DNA of 64,000 nucleotides, taken from the NCBI RefSeq assembly GCF_014930365.1, contig NZ_JABXWI010000003.1:372001-436000 (forward strand), read 5' to 3'. This stretch comes from Streptomyces caniscabiei. GTDB taxonomy: Bacteria > Actinomycetota > Actinomycetes > Streptomycetales > Streptomycetaceae. This document shows, one piece after another, positions 43,047-53,746 of this stretch. Numbering within the stretch: position 1 is the first letter of the stretch; each line of letters opens with the position of its first letter. Under the pieces are notes generated by a model. That model was not told the origin of the DNA, ran no database searches, and was given only the letters and a program-made list of their open reading frames with translations. The translations under genes and the position numbers were made by a program.

Positions 43047-43062
43047 ACAGGTATAGTCCACT
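43047..43062. promoter_or_regulatory. Candidate DasR-responsive element (dre) upstream of ngcE
   Basis: acaggtatagtccact matches the DasR consensus ACTGGTCTAGACCACT at 13 of 16 positions, including both outer half-sites. DasR is the GntR-type repressor of chitin and GlcNAc genes in Streptomyces. The site lies in the intergenic region between ngcE and the GH92 gene. Confidence 0.65.
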
Positions 43063-43251
43063 TCCCGCCAGGGGGGCAAGATCGAATGCAAGGTTCGCCT
43101 TCGGTCTTTTCCGAGTTGAGACCTCTCGGAAATATGAGCGACCTTGCGCCACCTGACCGGAAAATCCCCGCCATTCGGCCTGGATGGCGCAGCCAACACC
43201 CTTGACATCGCTCGTCACTTCCACCCCTACTGGTGCCCGCGTTACAGAGTC

Positions 43252-43263
43252 GACAACGTTGTC
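43252..43263. promoter_or_regulatory. Palindromic operator GACAACGTTGTC upstream of the GH92 gene
   Basis: A perfect 12-base palindrome with the central CG of LacI-family operators, 60-71 bases before the GH92 start. The identical motif with matching flanks (tCGACAACGTTGTCCt) recurs at 46346-46357. No LacI gene adjoins, so a distant regulator would be involved. Confidence 0.7.
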
Positions 43264-43322
43264 CTCTTTCGATCACTTCTTGATCGGAAACAGTCTGCGG
43301 GACGTTGGGAGGGTGCTCGCTG

Positions 43323-44123
43323 ATGCGGCACAGACGGAGTTCCAGGGCGGTGCTCGGCGCCGTCGCGTTCGCTCTGGTGATGGCCTCGCAGGGCGCGGCC
43401 GTCGCGTTATCGGACCGAGCGGCGGCCGGTGCGCGGGAGTTCGGCTCCTCGTTCGAGCCGGACGACCCGGCGCCGGACTGGATCAGCACGGTCGACACCG
43501 CTCCGGACGGCTCGGCGCGAGCCTCCGGTGTCGACGGCGGCTACACCACCGGCATCCCGGGCAACATCACCGACCGGGTCACCGAGGTCCGGGCCAGCGG
43601 CGAGAACGCCGCCGGCGGGGAGGTGAAGGAGAACCTCGTCGACGGCGAGTCCGGCACCAAGTGGCTCACCTTCCAGCCCGCCGGCTGGGCCGAGTTCGAC
43701 CTCGCCGGACCGGCCGAGGTGGTGACCTACGCGTTGACGTCGGCGAACGACTTCGAGACCCGCGATCCGAAGGACTGGACCCTGAAGGGCTCCGCCGACG
43801 GCAAGGAGTGGAAGACCCTCGACACCCGCTCCGGCGAGTCCTTCACCGAACGGTTCCAGACGAAGTCGTACGACATCCCCCGCGACGCGGTGGCCGGCTA
43901 CCGGCACTTCCGGCTCGACATCACCCGGAACAACGGCGCCTCGATGATCACCCAGCTCGCCGATGTGCAGTTCTCCACGGGCGGCGGCGAGGCGCCCCCG
44001 CCGAAGGAGATGCTGTCGCTGGTCGACCGGGGCCCGAGCGGATCCGCGACCGCGAAGGCCGGCGCGGGCTTCACCGGCAAGCGGGCCCTGCGGTACGCGG
44101 GCCGCCACACGGCGGACTCGTGA
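43323..44123 (+). pseudogene. GH92 alpha-mannosidase, N-terminal fragment
   Basis: ATG 43323 starts a signal peptide (MRHRRSSRAVLGAVAFALVM), then EFGSSFEPDDPAPDWISTVD and a discoidin/NPCBM-like domain (about 60-215: VKENLVDGESGTKWLTF, DWTLKGSADGKEWKTLD). The linker MLSLVDRGPSGSATAKAG leads to GKRALRYAGRHTAD, where the family chain continues into the catalytic part. Here the frame stops at TGA 44121-44123, at the edge of a TnpB element. The (alpha/alpha)6 catalytic domain is missing from the window, so the gene is dead. Intact Streptomyces GH92 enzymes with this layout remove alpha-linked mannose from glycans outside the cell. Confidence 0.85.
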
Positions 44124-44129
44124 GTGTGT

Positions 44130-45500
44130 GCTGTACGTCAACCATTGACATCCTCCCCCTCTCAGACGAGGGGGATTCCACCCCGGTTGGGTTGAGGTTC
44201 ACGGGCGCTCGAACGGCTGGTGGCCGTTGTCGCCCCTCCGGCACCGGCTGTCCGCCGGGGGCGGGGGATCCCGCCCTGTCCTGCCGCGACGTTGATCGCT
44301 GCGTTGCTGTCCGCGTTGCAGGTGAAGCCACAGGAGGAACAGACGAACCCGGCTTGGCTCTTGCGCGAGTTCTTGTCGATCCATCCGCAGGCACTGCACC
44401 GCAGGCTGGTGTAGGGGGCGGGAACGTCTTCGACCCGGCCGGGGGCCTTGTGCCCGGTGCGCTGCCGCAGCAGGCCCCAGCCTTGGGCGAGGATCGAGCG
44501 GTTCAGCCCGGACTTCTGCGCCACGTTCCTGCCGGGCCGCTCCACGGTTCCCTTCGCGGAGCGGGTCATCGTCTTGATGTTCAGCTTCTCGAACCGGATG
44601 AGGTCATAGGAGCGAGCGAGCATGGTGCTGGTCTTCTCGCACCAGTCCTTGCGCCGGTTCGCCTCCCGCGCCCTGAGCTGGGCGGCCTTCGCGTACTCGG
44701 CCGCCTTGGCGGCGCTGCCTTTCGGGGCTCTGGCAGCCCGCCGCTGGTGCTTGCGGATCTGCGCACGTTCCTTGTCGGTGAGCTGGGGGCAGTTCAGCTT
44801 CCGGCCGTCGGAGAGGGCGGCGGTGATGGTGACACCCCGGTCGATGCCGATCACCTCGCCCGTGCCGGGCGTAGGCGCAGGCTCGGGGATGACCGCGAAC
44901 GCGATGTGCCACTGCCCGTTGCGGAAGGTGACCCTAAACGTCTTCGCGTCGGGCAGCTTCGCACCCTTGCCCCTAGCGCTGAGACGGAACCGGACCCAGC
45001 CGCAACCGGGCACCTTCACCTGCGCCCACCGCCGGTTGAGTTTCTGCACCACGACCGACCGGCCCAGGACCTGCCGACCGGTCTTGGCGTTGAACTTCGG
45101 CGACCCGTCCGCGTGATACTCCGGTACGCGGTCGGTGCCGATGACACGGAAGCCCTCGTGCACATGCTTCCTCCGCCAGGTCGGCTCACCGAACCCGGAC
45201 GTGAATCGGGCGTTCTTGGCCTTGGCGAAATCCTTCAACGCCTGCTGCTGCACATCCGCGTTCCCCGAACCCAGCCACTCGTTCTCCCGCCGGGCCTCGG
45301 TGAGTTGACGGCACTGCTCCGCGAAACCAGGCGCACTCCTGCGCCACCGGCGCCAGTGCGAGTGCTGCTCGACGGCAAGGTTCCAGACGTACCGGGCGTG
45401 CGCGCAGTGTGTGAGCATCTACTCGGCCTGCACAGGCGACGGATACATCCGGAATCGAGACATGCCACGAACCTAGATATCTCGTTCCCCTCCCGCGCGC
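44130..45500 (-). mobile_element. IS200/IS605 (IS1341-type) element with tnpB only
   Basis: The element holds tnpB and no tnpA, and has replaced the middle of a GH92 gene. Its right end carries a hairpin TCCCCCTC-tcagac-GAGGGGGA (44154-44175) whose loop contains the tnpB stop. This is the typical place of the overlapping reRNA (omega RNA), and GAGGATGTCAA follows on the minus strand, as in related elements. The left end is not sharply defined (about 45480-45500). Boundaries are estimates from where GH92 similarity ends. Confidence 0.8.
44162..45463 (-). pseudogene. tnpB: tnpB, RNA-guided nuclease of an IS605-type element, with an early TAG
   Basis: Reading from ATG 45463 the chain starts MSRFRMYPSPVQAE, then TAG (45421-45419), then ATG and LTHCAHARYVWNLAVEQHSH. 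TnpB proteins normally read Gln at such a site, so CAG to TAG is likely. The rest (419 residues from ATG 45418) is intact. It has a RuvC-like core with VIGIDRGVTITAAL (Asp), LIRFEKLNIKTM (Glu) and FTCNADSNAAINV (Asp). The zinc finger is CSACGWIDKNSRKSQAGFVC plus C-G-F. Restart at ATG 45418 could give a protein lacking only the first strand, so activity is uncertain. TnpB is a guide-RNA-directed DNA nuclease that helps such elements persist. Confidence 0.8.
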
Positions 45501-45635
45501 GCCTTCGACCAACATCACCCGCGAGAGTGACGGGCACACTTTCGCCTTCCAGGGCTACCCCGGCCCCGGATCCTCACCCCACCCGCACCACGGACAGCTC
45601 AAGGCCCATCACCACCGTCCCTCCCGAAACGCTGG

Positions 45636-46264
45636 TGATGGGCAGCGGCGAGTACGCCGTCGGCTCCACCCTGTTCACCAAGGCGACCGTCCATCTGGAG
45701 AACGGCAGGGACCTGGTGGTCGAGGCCCCGAGGAACAGCGCCAGGAACGTGTACGTGCAGGGCCTGAAGGTCAACGGCAAGGCCTGGAACTCGACTTCAC
45801 TGCCGCACTCGCTGATCTCCCGTGGCGGGGTGCTGAAGTTCGACATGGGTCCGAGGCCCTCCCGCTGGGGCACCGGTGAGCGTGCCGCCCCGGTGTCGAT
45901 CACGAAGGACGGCAAGGTGCCCTCCCCCCGTGCGGACGCCGTCGAGGGGCAGGGGGAGCTGTTCGACGACACGTCGTCGACGAAGGCCTCCGTGGAAACC
46001 GTGCCGCTGCCGACTCCCGCCCGGACCAAGGCCGTTCAGTACACGCTGACCTCGGCCGACCACGCCGGGGCCCCGTCCGGCTGGACCTTGCAGGGCTCGG
46101 CGGACGGCACGACCTGGAAGACCCTCGACAGACGCGTCGGCGAGTCCTTCGCCTGGGACCGGCAGACCCGGGCCTTCTCCGTCCCGGCCCCGAGGGCGTA
46201 CGACCACTACCGGCTGGTCCTCGACGACACGGCGACGCTCGCGGAGGTGGAGCTGCTGGCCTGA
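45636..46264 (+). pseudogene. GH92 alpha-mannosidase, C-terminal fragment
   Basis: From about LVMGSGEYAVGSTLFTKATV the frame matches the end of GH92 catalytic domains and the following beta region (NSARNVYVQGLKVNGKAWNS, LKFDMGPRPSRWGTG). A last discoidin-like domain follows (KAVQYTLTSADHAG, GWTLQGSADGTTWKTLD, FAWDRQTRAFSVP), ending TLAEVELLA. It is the far end of the gene whose start lies at 43323; the two pieces are in different frames and the middle of roughly 600 or more residues is absent. The 150 bases just before it (45500-45635) encode STNITRESDGHTFAFQGYPG in another frame and are of unknown origin. There is no start codon or ribosome site, so this part is not expressed on its own. Confidence 0.8.
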
Positions 46265-46345
46265 TCCGGTTCGGGCCGGGGCACCGGCCCGAACCCGCTT
46301 GACCTGGTTGCCCGAGGGAACGATAGAGTCATGTCCAGACCACTC

Positions 46346-46357
46346 GACAACGTTGTC
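46346..46357. promoter_or_regulatory. Second palindromic operator GACAACGTTGTC
   Basis: Identical to 43252-43263, here 80 bases after the GH92 remnant and before the convergent LPMO gene. It controls no obvious gene now. It may be the operator of a lost neighbour that belonged to the same regulon. Confidence 0.65.
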
Positions 46358-46525
46358 CTGCCGAGGGGTCCCACAGCCGCACTCCCACCGCGCCCGGTCT
46401 CCCCCGTACCGGACGCGGCTCGCGGACCGGGTGGGCACGTACCGCCCGCCCACCCGGTCCGCCCCGAGCACGGCGCCCGCCCCCGCACAGGGCCGGCGCC
46501 GCAGATCGGGCCGACAGCGCCGGGC

Positions 46526-47599
46526 TCAGCCCACCCGGCAGGGCAGCGTGGTCGCGGGATCACCTCCCGACCCCTGCACCACATATCCGAAGTTCGCGGT
46601 CTCACCTGGATCCAGTGACCCGTTCCAGTCCGCGTTGTGCACCATCACGTTCTGCCCGGTGTAGGTCGCGCTGCCGCTCCACAGACTGTCGACCTTCTGC
46701 CCGGCGGGCAGCGTCCAGTCGACCATCCAGCCGAGCATCGGCACGTCGCCGGTGTTCTTGACGACGACCTCGGACTGGTAGCCGCCGGTCCAGCTGCCCG
46801 TCGTACGGCGGGTCGCGGAGCACTCGCCCGGGACCGGCTCGGTGGGGTTGCCGGGCTCCTTGATGCCGGTCACCTCGCCGTTGCCGCCGTCGAAGACGAC
46901 GTCGGAGCAGGAATAGAAGGTCTCCTGGCTGTCGGAACGCTGCCAGACCATGTAGACGATGTGGCGGCCCGACTTGTTCGCGGGCAGCTGGCCCCGCCAC
47001 GAGTAGTTGGCCTCGACCGTGCCCGGGCTGCCGTTCAGCGGCGGGTGGTCGACGCTCAGGAACGGCTGCGCCTCCATGTCGTTCCAGGTGAGCGTCTTCG
47101 TCGGGTCGAAGCCGTCCTTGGTGATGTAGACGTAGAACCAACCCGGGTGCGCCGCCCACGCGTTGTACGAGAAGTCGACGGTCGCGCCGGAGGTGAGATG
47201 GGTCAACGGCCAGTCGGCGCTGGGGGTGTTGAAGCCGGTGAAATTGGGGTTGCCGCCGCTGCACAGCTGGCCGTCCGGGACGAAGCCGCGGGTGCGGCCG
47301 GCGCCGTCCGAACGGAGCACCGAGAACCAGTTGTAGAACGGCGTCGTCCCGCTGACCTGCTGCGCGGAACGACAGGCCGGGTTGATCGGTTTGATCTCCC
47401 CGGTGTCGGTCAGCCCGTCCTGCCAGCACAGGAACGTGCGGCTGCCGGGCTTCATCGGGGTGCCGTGCGCCTCCGCCTTGCCGCTGCCGGCGGTGACGAC
47501 GAGACCCAGTGCCGGGATCGTGGTCACGAGGGCGAGCAGGACGAGGAGAAGGGCCCTGTGGCGGCGGGGCAGCCCTAAGCGTGATTTTGTCACGTGCAT
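46526..47599 (-). CDS. AA10 lytic polysaccharide monooxygenase with CBM2, cellulose type
   Basis: A secreted copper enzyme that oxidatively cuts crystalline polysaccharide. ATG 47599 follows AAGGAG. The signal peptide ends in KAEA, leaving His45 (HGTPMKPGSRTFLC) as the mature N-terminus, which with the His of AWAAHPGWF makes the histidine brace. The catalytic domain (45-about 235) resembles cellulose-active CelS2-like enzymes (MKPGSRTFLCWQDG, HIVYMVWQRSDSQETFYSC) rather than chitin-binding types. After a Pro/Thr linker a CBM2 (about 255-357) begins GECSATRRTTGSWTGG and ends TTLPCRVG, with paired cysteines and Trp surface residues. A perfect CebR operator upstream supports cellulose as the substrate. 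Confidence 0.9.
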   Translation of the reverse strand: MHVTKSRLGLPRRHRALLLVLLALVTTIPALGLVVTAGSGKAEAHGTPMKPGSRTFLCWQDGLTDTGEIKPINPACRSAQQVSGTTPFYNWFSVLRSDGAGRTRGFVPDGQLCSGGNPNFTGFNTPSADWPLTHLTSGATVDFSYNAWAAHPGWFYVYITKDGFDPTKTLTWNDMEAQPFLSVDHPPLNGSPGTVEANYSWRGQLPANKSGRHIVYMVWQRSDSQETFYSCSDVVFDGGNGEVTGIKEPGNPTEPVPGECSATRRTTGSWTGGYQSEVVVKNTGDVPMLGWMVDWTLPAGQKVDSLWSGSATYTGQNVMVHNADWNGSLDPGETANFGYVVQGSGGDPATTLPCRVG

Positions 47600-47649
47600 G
47601 ACAAGAACTCCTTGCGTGTACGGCTTGGAGGTGGGGGGACGTGCGCGTG

Positions 47650-47765
47650 CCGATGTGCGGGTGCGGGGTGTACCGAAGTACGGGTGCGAGGTGCGGCGAT
47701 GCGCGGGTGCGAGGTGTGGCGATGCGCGGGTGCGAGGTGTGGCGATGTGCGGGTGGCGGTGCGGA
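47650..47765. repeat. Tandem 23-base repeat in the LPMO leader
   Basis: About four and a half copies of a 23-base unit (core cgatgcgcgggtgcgaggtg), two of them identical, lie between the CebR box and the LPMO start. The copies are directly repeated with no spacers, so it is a minisatellite and not a CRISPR array. It would lie in the 5' untranslated RNA if transcription starts near the CebR box. Confidence 0.8.
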
Positions 47766-47825
47766 CAGGTGGTGCGGGTGGGAGCGGATCCGGGGGGGGA
47801 CGGGTTCCGGTCCGCCTCGCCCAGG

Positions 47826-47839
47826 TGGGAGCGCTCCCA
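47826..47839. promoter_or_regulatory. CebR operator (TGGGAGCGCTCCCA) of the LPMO gene
   Basis: A perfect 14-base match to the CebR box. CebR is the cellobiose-released LacI repressor of cellulose genes in Streptomyces. It lies 227 bases upstream of the LPMO start, with the tandem repeat in between. Confidence 0.9.
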
Positions 47840-47985
47840 CCCCACCTGCTTCGGAAGCTAGCGCGCGGCGCGACGCTTGTAAACGGCTGTCGCGCATCGA
47901 CGCGCGGGGGCCTCGCCCACCGCTGCGGGTGAACCGTCGGGCGGCTCGGGGACGGCGTGGCGCGTGGCTCCCGCGCCCGCGTGGC

Positions 47986-48474
47986 TCAGCCGGCCCTCCT
48001 CCAGGGGCGCTCGGCCTGGAGCCGGGTGGTCGTCAGGAGCCGGCGGGTGAGCTTCGCGTGCGTACCGGTGCCCAGGGCGAGGAGGCGGTACAGGCCGCCG
48101 GCCGGGCCGGGGAAGACGGCACGGGTCTCGGCGCGCAGCCGGGTGTGGTCCGGTCCTGCCGCGTCGAGGTGGAAGGTCAGGGTGTAGGAGGAGAAGCGGT
48201 GGCGGCCCAGGAGGGTCAGCCGACTGCCCGGGATCGCGGTCAGCGTGCGGAAGCCGGGGAACGTCGTCTCGCCCTCGACGGGCGGGCGGGGCCCGGACGC
48301 GGTGTGGTCGGCGCAGCCCACGAGCTTGGCGTAACGGACGGCGGCGGGGCGGGAGAAGGCCCAGTCGAGCGCCTCGGCCAGGGCCCACCAGACCTCGTCG
48401 GCATCCGCCTCGACGAGGATCGTGTGCTCGTCGACGTACGGGAGCGGGGTGCGGCGGCGCATCGGTGCATCCAT
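47986..48474 (-). CDS. SRPBCC-fold protein (polyketide cyclase/START-like)
   Basis: 162 residues forming one SRPBCC/Bet v1-like domain. The opening strand and helix (HTILVEADADEVWWALAEALDW), the middle sheet (TTFPGFRTLTAIPGSRLTLLG and YTLTFHLDAAGPDHTRLR) and the long C-terminal helix (YRLLALGTGTHAKLTRRLL) are all in order. Such proteins bind small hydrophobic ligands; no catalytic residues can be assigned. ATG 48474 is the start in frame, with a second ATG four codons later. It lies alone between the LPMO promoter region and the XRE gene, all on the minus strand. Confidence 0.7.
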   Translation of the reverse strand: MDAPMRRRTPLPYVDEHTILVEADADEVWWALAEALDWAFSRPAAVRYAKLVGCADHTASGPRPPVEGETTFPGFRTLTAIPGSRLTLLGRHRFSSYTLTFHLDAAGPDHTRLRAETRAVFPGPAGGLYRLLALGTGTHAKLTRRLLTTTRLQAERPWRRAG

Positions 48475-48560
48475 GGGTGCCAGTCTTGGCCCTCCGGCCT
48501 GCCGATCGCCAGGGTTGCCGGGCCGGGAACATACGGGACATGGGTGGGCGGCTACGTGGC

Positions 48561-49343
48561 TCAGTCGTCCGGCGGGTGCGTCCGCAGGGCCTTCGCGGTG
48601 TCGGTGACCTGGTGGAGCTGGCTCACGGTGAGGCGGCGCAGCTCCCAGATGAGGTCGGCGACTGCGGGGGTGTCGGGCTTGGGCGTTCCGGGGGTGGGCA
48701 GGGGGATGGCGGTGAGTGCGGAGAGGTCGTCGGCGGGGACGTCGAGCAGTACCGCGTAGTCCGCCAACAGGTCAGGGGTGAGGGGCTTGCGGCCATGGCC
48801 CACCTGGCCGAAGGTGGAGGCCGCCCAGTACCGGTAGGTGACCGTACCGAAGGTAATGGCTATGGCCGGCCAGTTGAGATTCCGGTTGTGCAGCATGGAC
48901 ATGAGAAGGGCGCCTGGCCCCGGAGGGTAACGACGGCCCGGCGGGGTTTCCGGGACGGGCCGGGTGCGCTCGGCCTGGGGCAGGGACGCGACGTATCGGC
49001 GCAGCGTGTCGTACTGCTGCGGCGGGAGGGCGGCTGCGTCCTGGAGGACACGGGGGATGGCGCGTCCGGCGGTCGTGTCCACCGGGGTGAGGTCGTCCGG
49101 GGTGTCGGTGCCCGCGATCGCGAAGACGTCCGCCGTGTGGAGGCCGAGGGCGGGTGCGAGCCGCCGGAGGAGGGGCGGCGCCGGTGCCTCGCCGCCGTGG
49201 AGGACGACCGTCAGCTCGCGCTCGGGGACGTCGACGTGCCGGGCCAGGGCCGCCGGTCGCAGCCGCCGGTGATCGAGCAGCCGCCGTAACCGCGCACCGA
49301 AGTCGTGTTCCCCCACCGTCTCCCCCACCATGTCCCCCACCAT
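48561..49343 (-). CDS. XRE-type HTH regulator, Streptomyces type
   Basis: About 255-260 residues. The N-terminal HTH (about 14-65) reads FGARLRRLLDHRRLRPAALA, then RHVDVPERELTVVLHGG. A central linker follows, and a C-terminal helical region has LLMSMLHNRNLNWPAIAITF, then GTVTYRYWAASTFGQVGHGR, LTPDLLADYAVLLDVPADDL and DLIWELRRLTVSQLHQV. The C-terminal part itself looks like a second HTH domain. The start is uncertain: the sequence repeats GTGGGGGA three times, giving several ATG/GTG codons between 49343 and 49316. It follows the acnA terminator on the same strand. Its targets are unknown. Confidence 0.65.
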   Translation of the reverse strand: MVGDMVGETVGEHDFGARLRRLLDHRRLRPAALARHVDVPERELTVVLHGGEAPAPPLLRRLAPALGLHTADVFAIAGTDTPDDLTPVDTTAGRAIPRVLQDAAALPPQQYDTLRRYVASLPQAERTRPVPETPPGRRYPPGPGALLMSMLHNRNLNWPAIAITFGTVTYRYWAASTFGQVGHGRKPLTPDLLADYAVLLDVPADDLSALTAIPLPTPGTPKPDTPAVADLIWELRRLTVSQLHQVTDTAKALRTHPPDD

Positions 49344-49493
49344 CGGGTCAGAGTAGGCCGATGATCGCCCGGAGACCGAGGGAACCGACGGAACCGAAGA
49401 AGCGGACGGGCCTCGCCGGGGAACCCGCGTTCCGGCTGAGCCGCAGCCGCTCGCCCCGGAAGAAGCGTTTCGGACGCGGCGTGGGCACGGCGG

Positions 49494-49527
49494 AGGGCCG
49501 CACCCCCGGTCCCGGGGATGCGGCCCT
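49494..49527 (-). terminator. Terminator of acnA
   Basis: AGGGCCGCA / TGCGGCCCT with an inner CCCC / GGGG stem, 25-58 bases past the acnA stop on the minus strand. It is a strong GC hairpin without a long T run. Confidence 0.75.
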
Positions 49528-49551
49528 CGACTGCCCTGCTCAGCCGGCCGC

Positions 49552-52356
<2,805 letters not shown>

Positions 52357-52398
52357 GTACCCCTTACCGGGGTGGCGGCCGCAGTGCGCCTCGGCAGA

Positions 52399-52416
52399 TA
52401 TCTCGATGTCGAGATA
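52399..52416. promoter_or_regulatory. Palindrome TATCTCGA-tg-TCGAGATA between acnA and the VOC gene
   Basis: A perfect 8+8 base palindrome followed by AC. It shares the pattern ATCTC-N6-GAGATAAC with a site in front of the HTH-MurA gene (53719-53737), 1.3 kb away. Confidence 0.65.
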
Positions 52417-52626
52417 ACTGTAGTACATGGGGGCGGGCTGGTCATGCCCGGCCCGATGTGGCGTGCGCCAATCTCCCGCGCGGGAGGGCCGGGCGCGCGG
52501 GCCTTTTATTGCGTTGCGGGGCGTTTCCCGGGCTTCCTAGCATGGTCGTTCCTCGCATGGCTGTTCCTCATGGGCGGGGGACGAGCCCTGTCCGCGGCCG
52601 TGCCGGCGGATCGGAGATCCCACGCG

Positions 52627-53349
52627 ATGACGTCCCACCTCCACGCGCTCAGCTTCGACGCGAACGACCCCGCCGGTCTCGCGCACTTCTGGGCCGGCGT
52701 CCTGGACCGGGAGACGACCGAGGACCCCTACGGGGGCATCGCGCTCGCCCCGGACGACGACACCGGGCTCCGGCTGCGCTTCCTGCCCAGCCAGGAGAAG
52801 AAGACCGTGCCCAACCAGATGCACTTCGACCTCACCAGCACCTCCCTCGACGACCAGCGGCGGATCGTGGCGCGGGCGCTGGAGCTCGGCGGGCGCCACA
52901 TCGACATCGGGCAGCTCCCGGACGAGAAGCACGTGGTCCTCGCGGACCCCGAGGGCAACGAGTTCTGTGTCATCGAACCGGGCAACGGCTTCCTCGCCGG
53001 CTGCGGATTCATCGGCGCGCTCGCGAGCGACGGCTCGCAGGAGGTCGGGTACTTCTGGAGCCGGGCGCTGGGCTGGCCCCTGGTCTGGGACCAGGACGAG
53101 GAGACCGCGATCCAGTCGCCGCACGGCGGCACGAAGATCACCTGGGGCGGTCCGCCCCTGGCCCCGAAGGTCGGGAAGTACCGCCTCCACTTCGACCTCG
53201 TCCCGTCCGCCGACAGCGACCAGCGAAGCGAGATCGACCGCCTGGTCTCGCTCGGCGCGACCCCCGTCGACATCGGCCAGGGCGCGGCCGACTGGGCGGT
53301 CCTGGTCGACCCCGACGGCCACGAGTTCTGCGTACTGCCGCCCCGCTGA
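52627..53349 (+). CDS. VOC (glyoxalase/bleomycin-resistance fold) protein with two domains
   Basis: 240 residues. ATG 52627 follows CGGAG. Two vicinal-oxygen-chelate domains lie in tandem: residues about 1-118 (HALSFDANDPAGLAHFWAGV to GNEFCVIEPGN) and about 125-240 (GALASDGSQEVGYFWSRALG to GHEFCVLPPR). Each ends in the same EFCV strand, and MHFDL / LHFDL appear at matching places. Such proteins bind metal and act as lyases, dioxygenases or antibiotic-binding proteins. Streptomyces has many uncharacterised copies and no function can be set. The preceding 250 bases are non-coding and hold a palindrome. Confidence 0.75.
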   Translation: MTSHLHALSFDANDPAGLAHFWAGVLDRETTEDPYGGIALAPDDDTGLRLRFLPSQEKKTVPNQMHFDLTSTSLDDQRRIVARALELGGRHIDIGQLPDEKHVVLADPEGNEFCVIEPGNGFLAGCGFIGALASDGSQEVGYFWSRALGWPLVWDQDEETAIQSPHGGTKITWGGPPLAPKVGKYRLHFDLVPSADSDQRSEIDRLVSLGATPVDIGQGAADWAVLVDPDGHEFCVLPPR

Positions 53350-53443
53350 GGCAAGTACCCCCCGGCAGAGCCCAGTTGTCGTAGGCGGGAGGGATGCGGA
53401 CCGAAGAGCGGGGTACCCGTCGGGCAACGGGAAGGAGACAGCC

Positions 53444-53641
53444 ATGCCGCTCACGTTCCGCAAGAGCTTCCGGATCCTGCCGGGGGTGCGACTGAACATC
53501 AACAAGCGCTCCTGGTCCATCACCACCGGCGGCCGCAACGGCCCCCGCCACACCCACAGCAGCACGGGTCGCCGTACGACCTCGATGGACCTGCCCGGGC
53601 CCTTCGGCTGGCGCCGCACCCGTGACGCGCGGCGCCACTGA
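53444..53641 (+). CDS. DUF4236 small protein
   Basis: A 65-residue basic protein. ATG 53444 follows GAAGGAG. The start, MPLTFRKSFRILPGVRLNIN, is the DUF4236 signature, then KRSWSITTGGRNGPRHTHSS. Functions of the family are unknown, but it is widespread as a short N-terminal domain or stand-alone protein. It lies between the VOC gene and the HTH-MurA gene, all on the plus strand. Confidence 0.8.
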   Translation: MPLTFRKSFRILPGVRLNINKRSWSITTGGRNGPRHTHSSTGRRTTSMDLPGPFGWRRTRDARRH

Positions 53642-53718
53642 ACACGGCTGACGGTTCGTCACACCCTTCACCCGAACGGGCCCGCGTCACGGCCCCAACG
53701 GACCCCCCAAGAGGCGTC

Positions 53719-53737
53719 ATCTCATATCTGAGATAAC
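53719..53737 (+). promoter_or_regulatory. Operator-like palindrome ATCTCA-tatc-TGAGAT at the HTH-MurA start
   Basis: A perfect 6+6 palindrome followed by AAC, only 13 bases before ATG 53747. There is no room for a ribosome site beyond it, so the mRNA may be nearly leaderless and the palindrome may overlap the -10 region. The protein's own HTH domain is the obvious candidate binder. Confidence 0.7.
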
Positions 53738-53746
53738 CTTGCCCTC

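Noticed and set aside
43184-46264. Single plus-strand open frame of 1026 codons across the TnpB region
   Set aside because: Only its last 210 codons are real GH92 sequence; the centre is antisense to tnpB and the left part is out of frame with the GH92 start.
47650-47765. CRISPR-like array
   Set aside because: Units are 23 bases with no unique spacers and no cas genes nearby; it is a simple tandem repeat.
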